From Thalassospiraceae bacterium (GTDB lineage Bacteria > Pseudomonadota > Alphaproteobacteria > Rhodospirillales > Magnetovibrionaceae), in the NCBI GenBank assembly GCA_030637205.1, contig DAOVVL010000013.1, positions 1 through 14,290 on the forward strand: a DNA stretch of 14,290 nucleotides. Reading direction: 5' to 3'. The position numbers and the translations under genes were made by a program. Shown one piece after another: positions 13,990-14,290 of the stretch (position 1 is the first letter of the stretch; the number at the start of each line of letters is the position of its first letter). The notes below the pieces were generated by a model that was given only the letters and a program-made list of their open reading frames with translations, was not told the origin of the DNA and made no database searches.

Positions 13990-14290
13990 CTTTGGCCTCA
14001 CTGTCTTTGGTTTGATGAACGCTGAGATCAGTTATGGTGGGTTTGTCACCACACAGCGGGCAACCCGGATCGCGCTTGATCTTGATGCGCCTGAATTCAA
14101 CTTCCAGCGCATCATAAACCAACAGATGGCCCGAAAGGCTTTCGCCGATGTCGAGGATTTCTTTCAAAACTTCCGTTGCCTGCAAAGACCCAACGGTGCC
14201 GCACAGCGCGCCCAGCACACCCGCTTCGGAACACGACGGGATCTGGCCGGGCGGCGGCGGTTCGCGAAACAGGCACCGATAACAAGGGCC
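13982..14290 (-). CDS. MoeB/ThiF/HesA-type adenylyltransferase, C-terminal part
   Basis: The gene starts beyond the right edge; the last 102 residues are visible. E1-like enzymes of this group adenylate the C-terminal Gly of a ubiquitin-like sulfur carrier (MoaD or ThiS). The visible part has the zinc cysteines in two pairs, GPCYRC and DPGCPLCG. It also has the family core PSCSEAGVLGALCGTVGSLQ and the helix ATEVLKEIL. This resembles MoeB/ThiF most, but the nucleotide-binding domain is outside the window, so the exact carrier is not decided. A hydrophilic 20-residue tail follows the last zinc pair. The TGA (13982-13984) lies inside the start of the DsrE-like gene. Confidence 0.9.
   Translation of the reverse strand, partial: GPCYRCLFREPPPPGQIPSCSEAGVLGALCGTVGSLQATEVLKEILDIGESLSGHLLVYDALEVEFRRIKIKRDPGCPLCGDKPTITDLSVHQTKDSEAKDG

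Noticed and set aside
1..14290. Mobile element, CRISPR array, tRNA or rRNA
   Set aside because: I found no transposase or integrase, no regularly spaced repeats and no tRNA-like fold; gene order is that of ordinary chromosomal DNA.

Overview
The window is chromosomal DNA of an alphaproteobacterium, most likely a member of the Rhodospirillales or a near relative. This rests on an Irr-type Fur-family regulator (a lineage marker of Alphaproteobacteria), alphaproteobacterial-style IF-2 and PNPase sequences, the gene order, and a moderately GC-rich composition. No tRNA, rRNA, CRISPR array, insertion sequence, phage gene or integrase was seen. Species cannot be read from the sequence.

Region 1 (1-6790) is the conserved translation and RNA-turnover operon, all on +: end of ylxR, then infB, rbfA, truB, rpsO, pnp. 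IF-2 drives initiation, RbfA matures the 30S subunit, TruB makes Psi55 in tRNA, S15 is a 30S protein and PNPase degrades RNA. The rpsO-pnp gap holds two strong hairpins, in the place where E. coli has its RNase III/PNPase autoregulatory structure. A strong intrinsic terminator (6752-6790) closes the unit.

Region 2 (6841-8244) is a stand-alone nitronate monooxygenase-family flavoprotein with an unusual C-terminal cysteine cluster.

Region 3 (8330-11542) is an iron/peroxide module on +: irr, a short rubrerythrin without a rubredoxin domain, an iron-sulfur protein with two 4Fe-4S motifs and two CCG-type modules, and a DUF3501 protein. An Irr-box-like site and a good sigma70-type promoter lie before rubrerythrin, and a perfect 7-1-7 palindrome lies before irr. 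My inference is that the module is an Irr-linked peroxide-reducing system in which the Fe-S protein, perhaps with DUF3501, supplies electrons in place of rubredoxin. This is the part most worth testing.

Region 4 (11543-14290) starts with about 300 bp without a gene. It continues with an exported SH3-domain protein on -, a divergently transcribed D-2-hydroxyacid (glycerate) dehydrogenase on + behind a long leader hairpin, and then a convergent - strand pair: the 3' end of a MoeB/ThiF/HesA-type adenylyltransferase overlapping a DsrE-like gene, which suggests a sulfur-transfer link.
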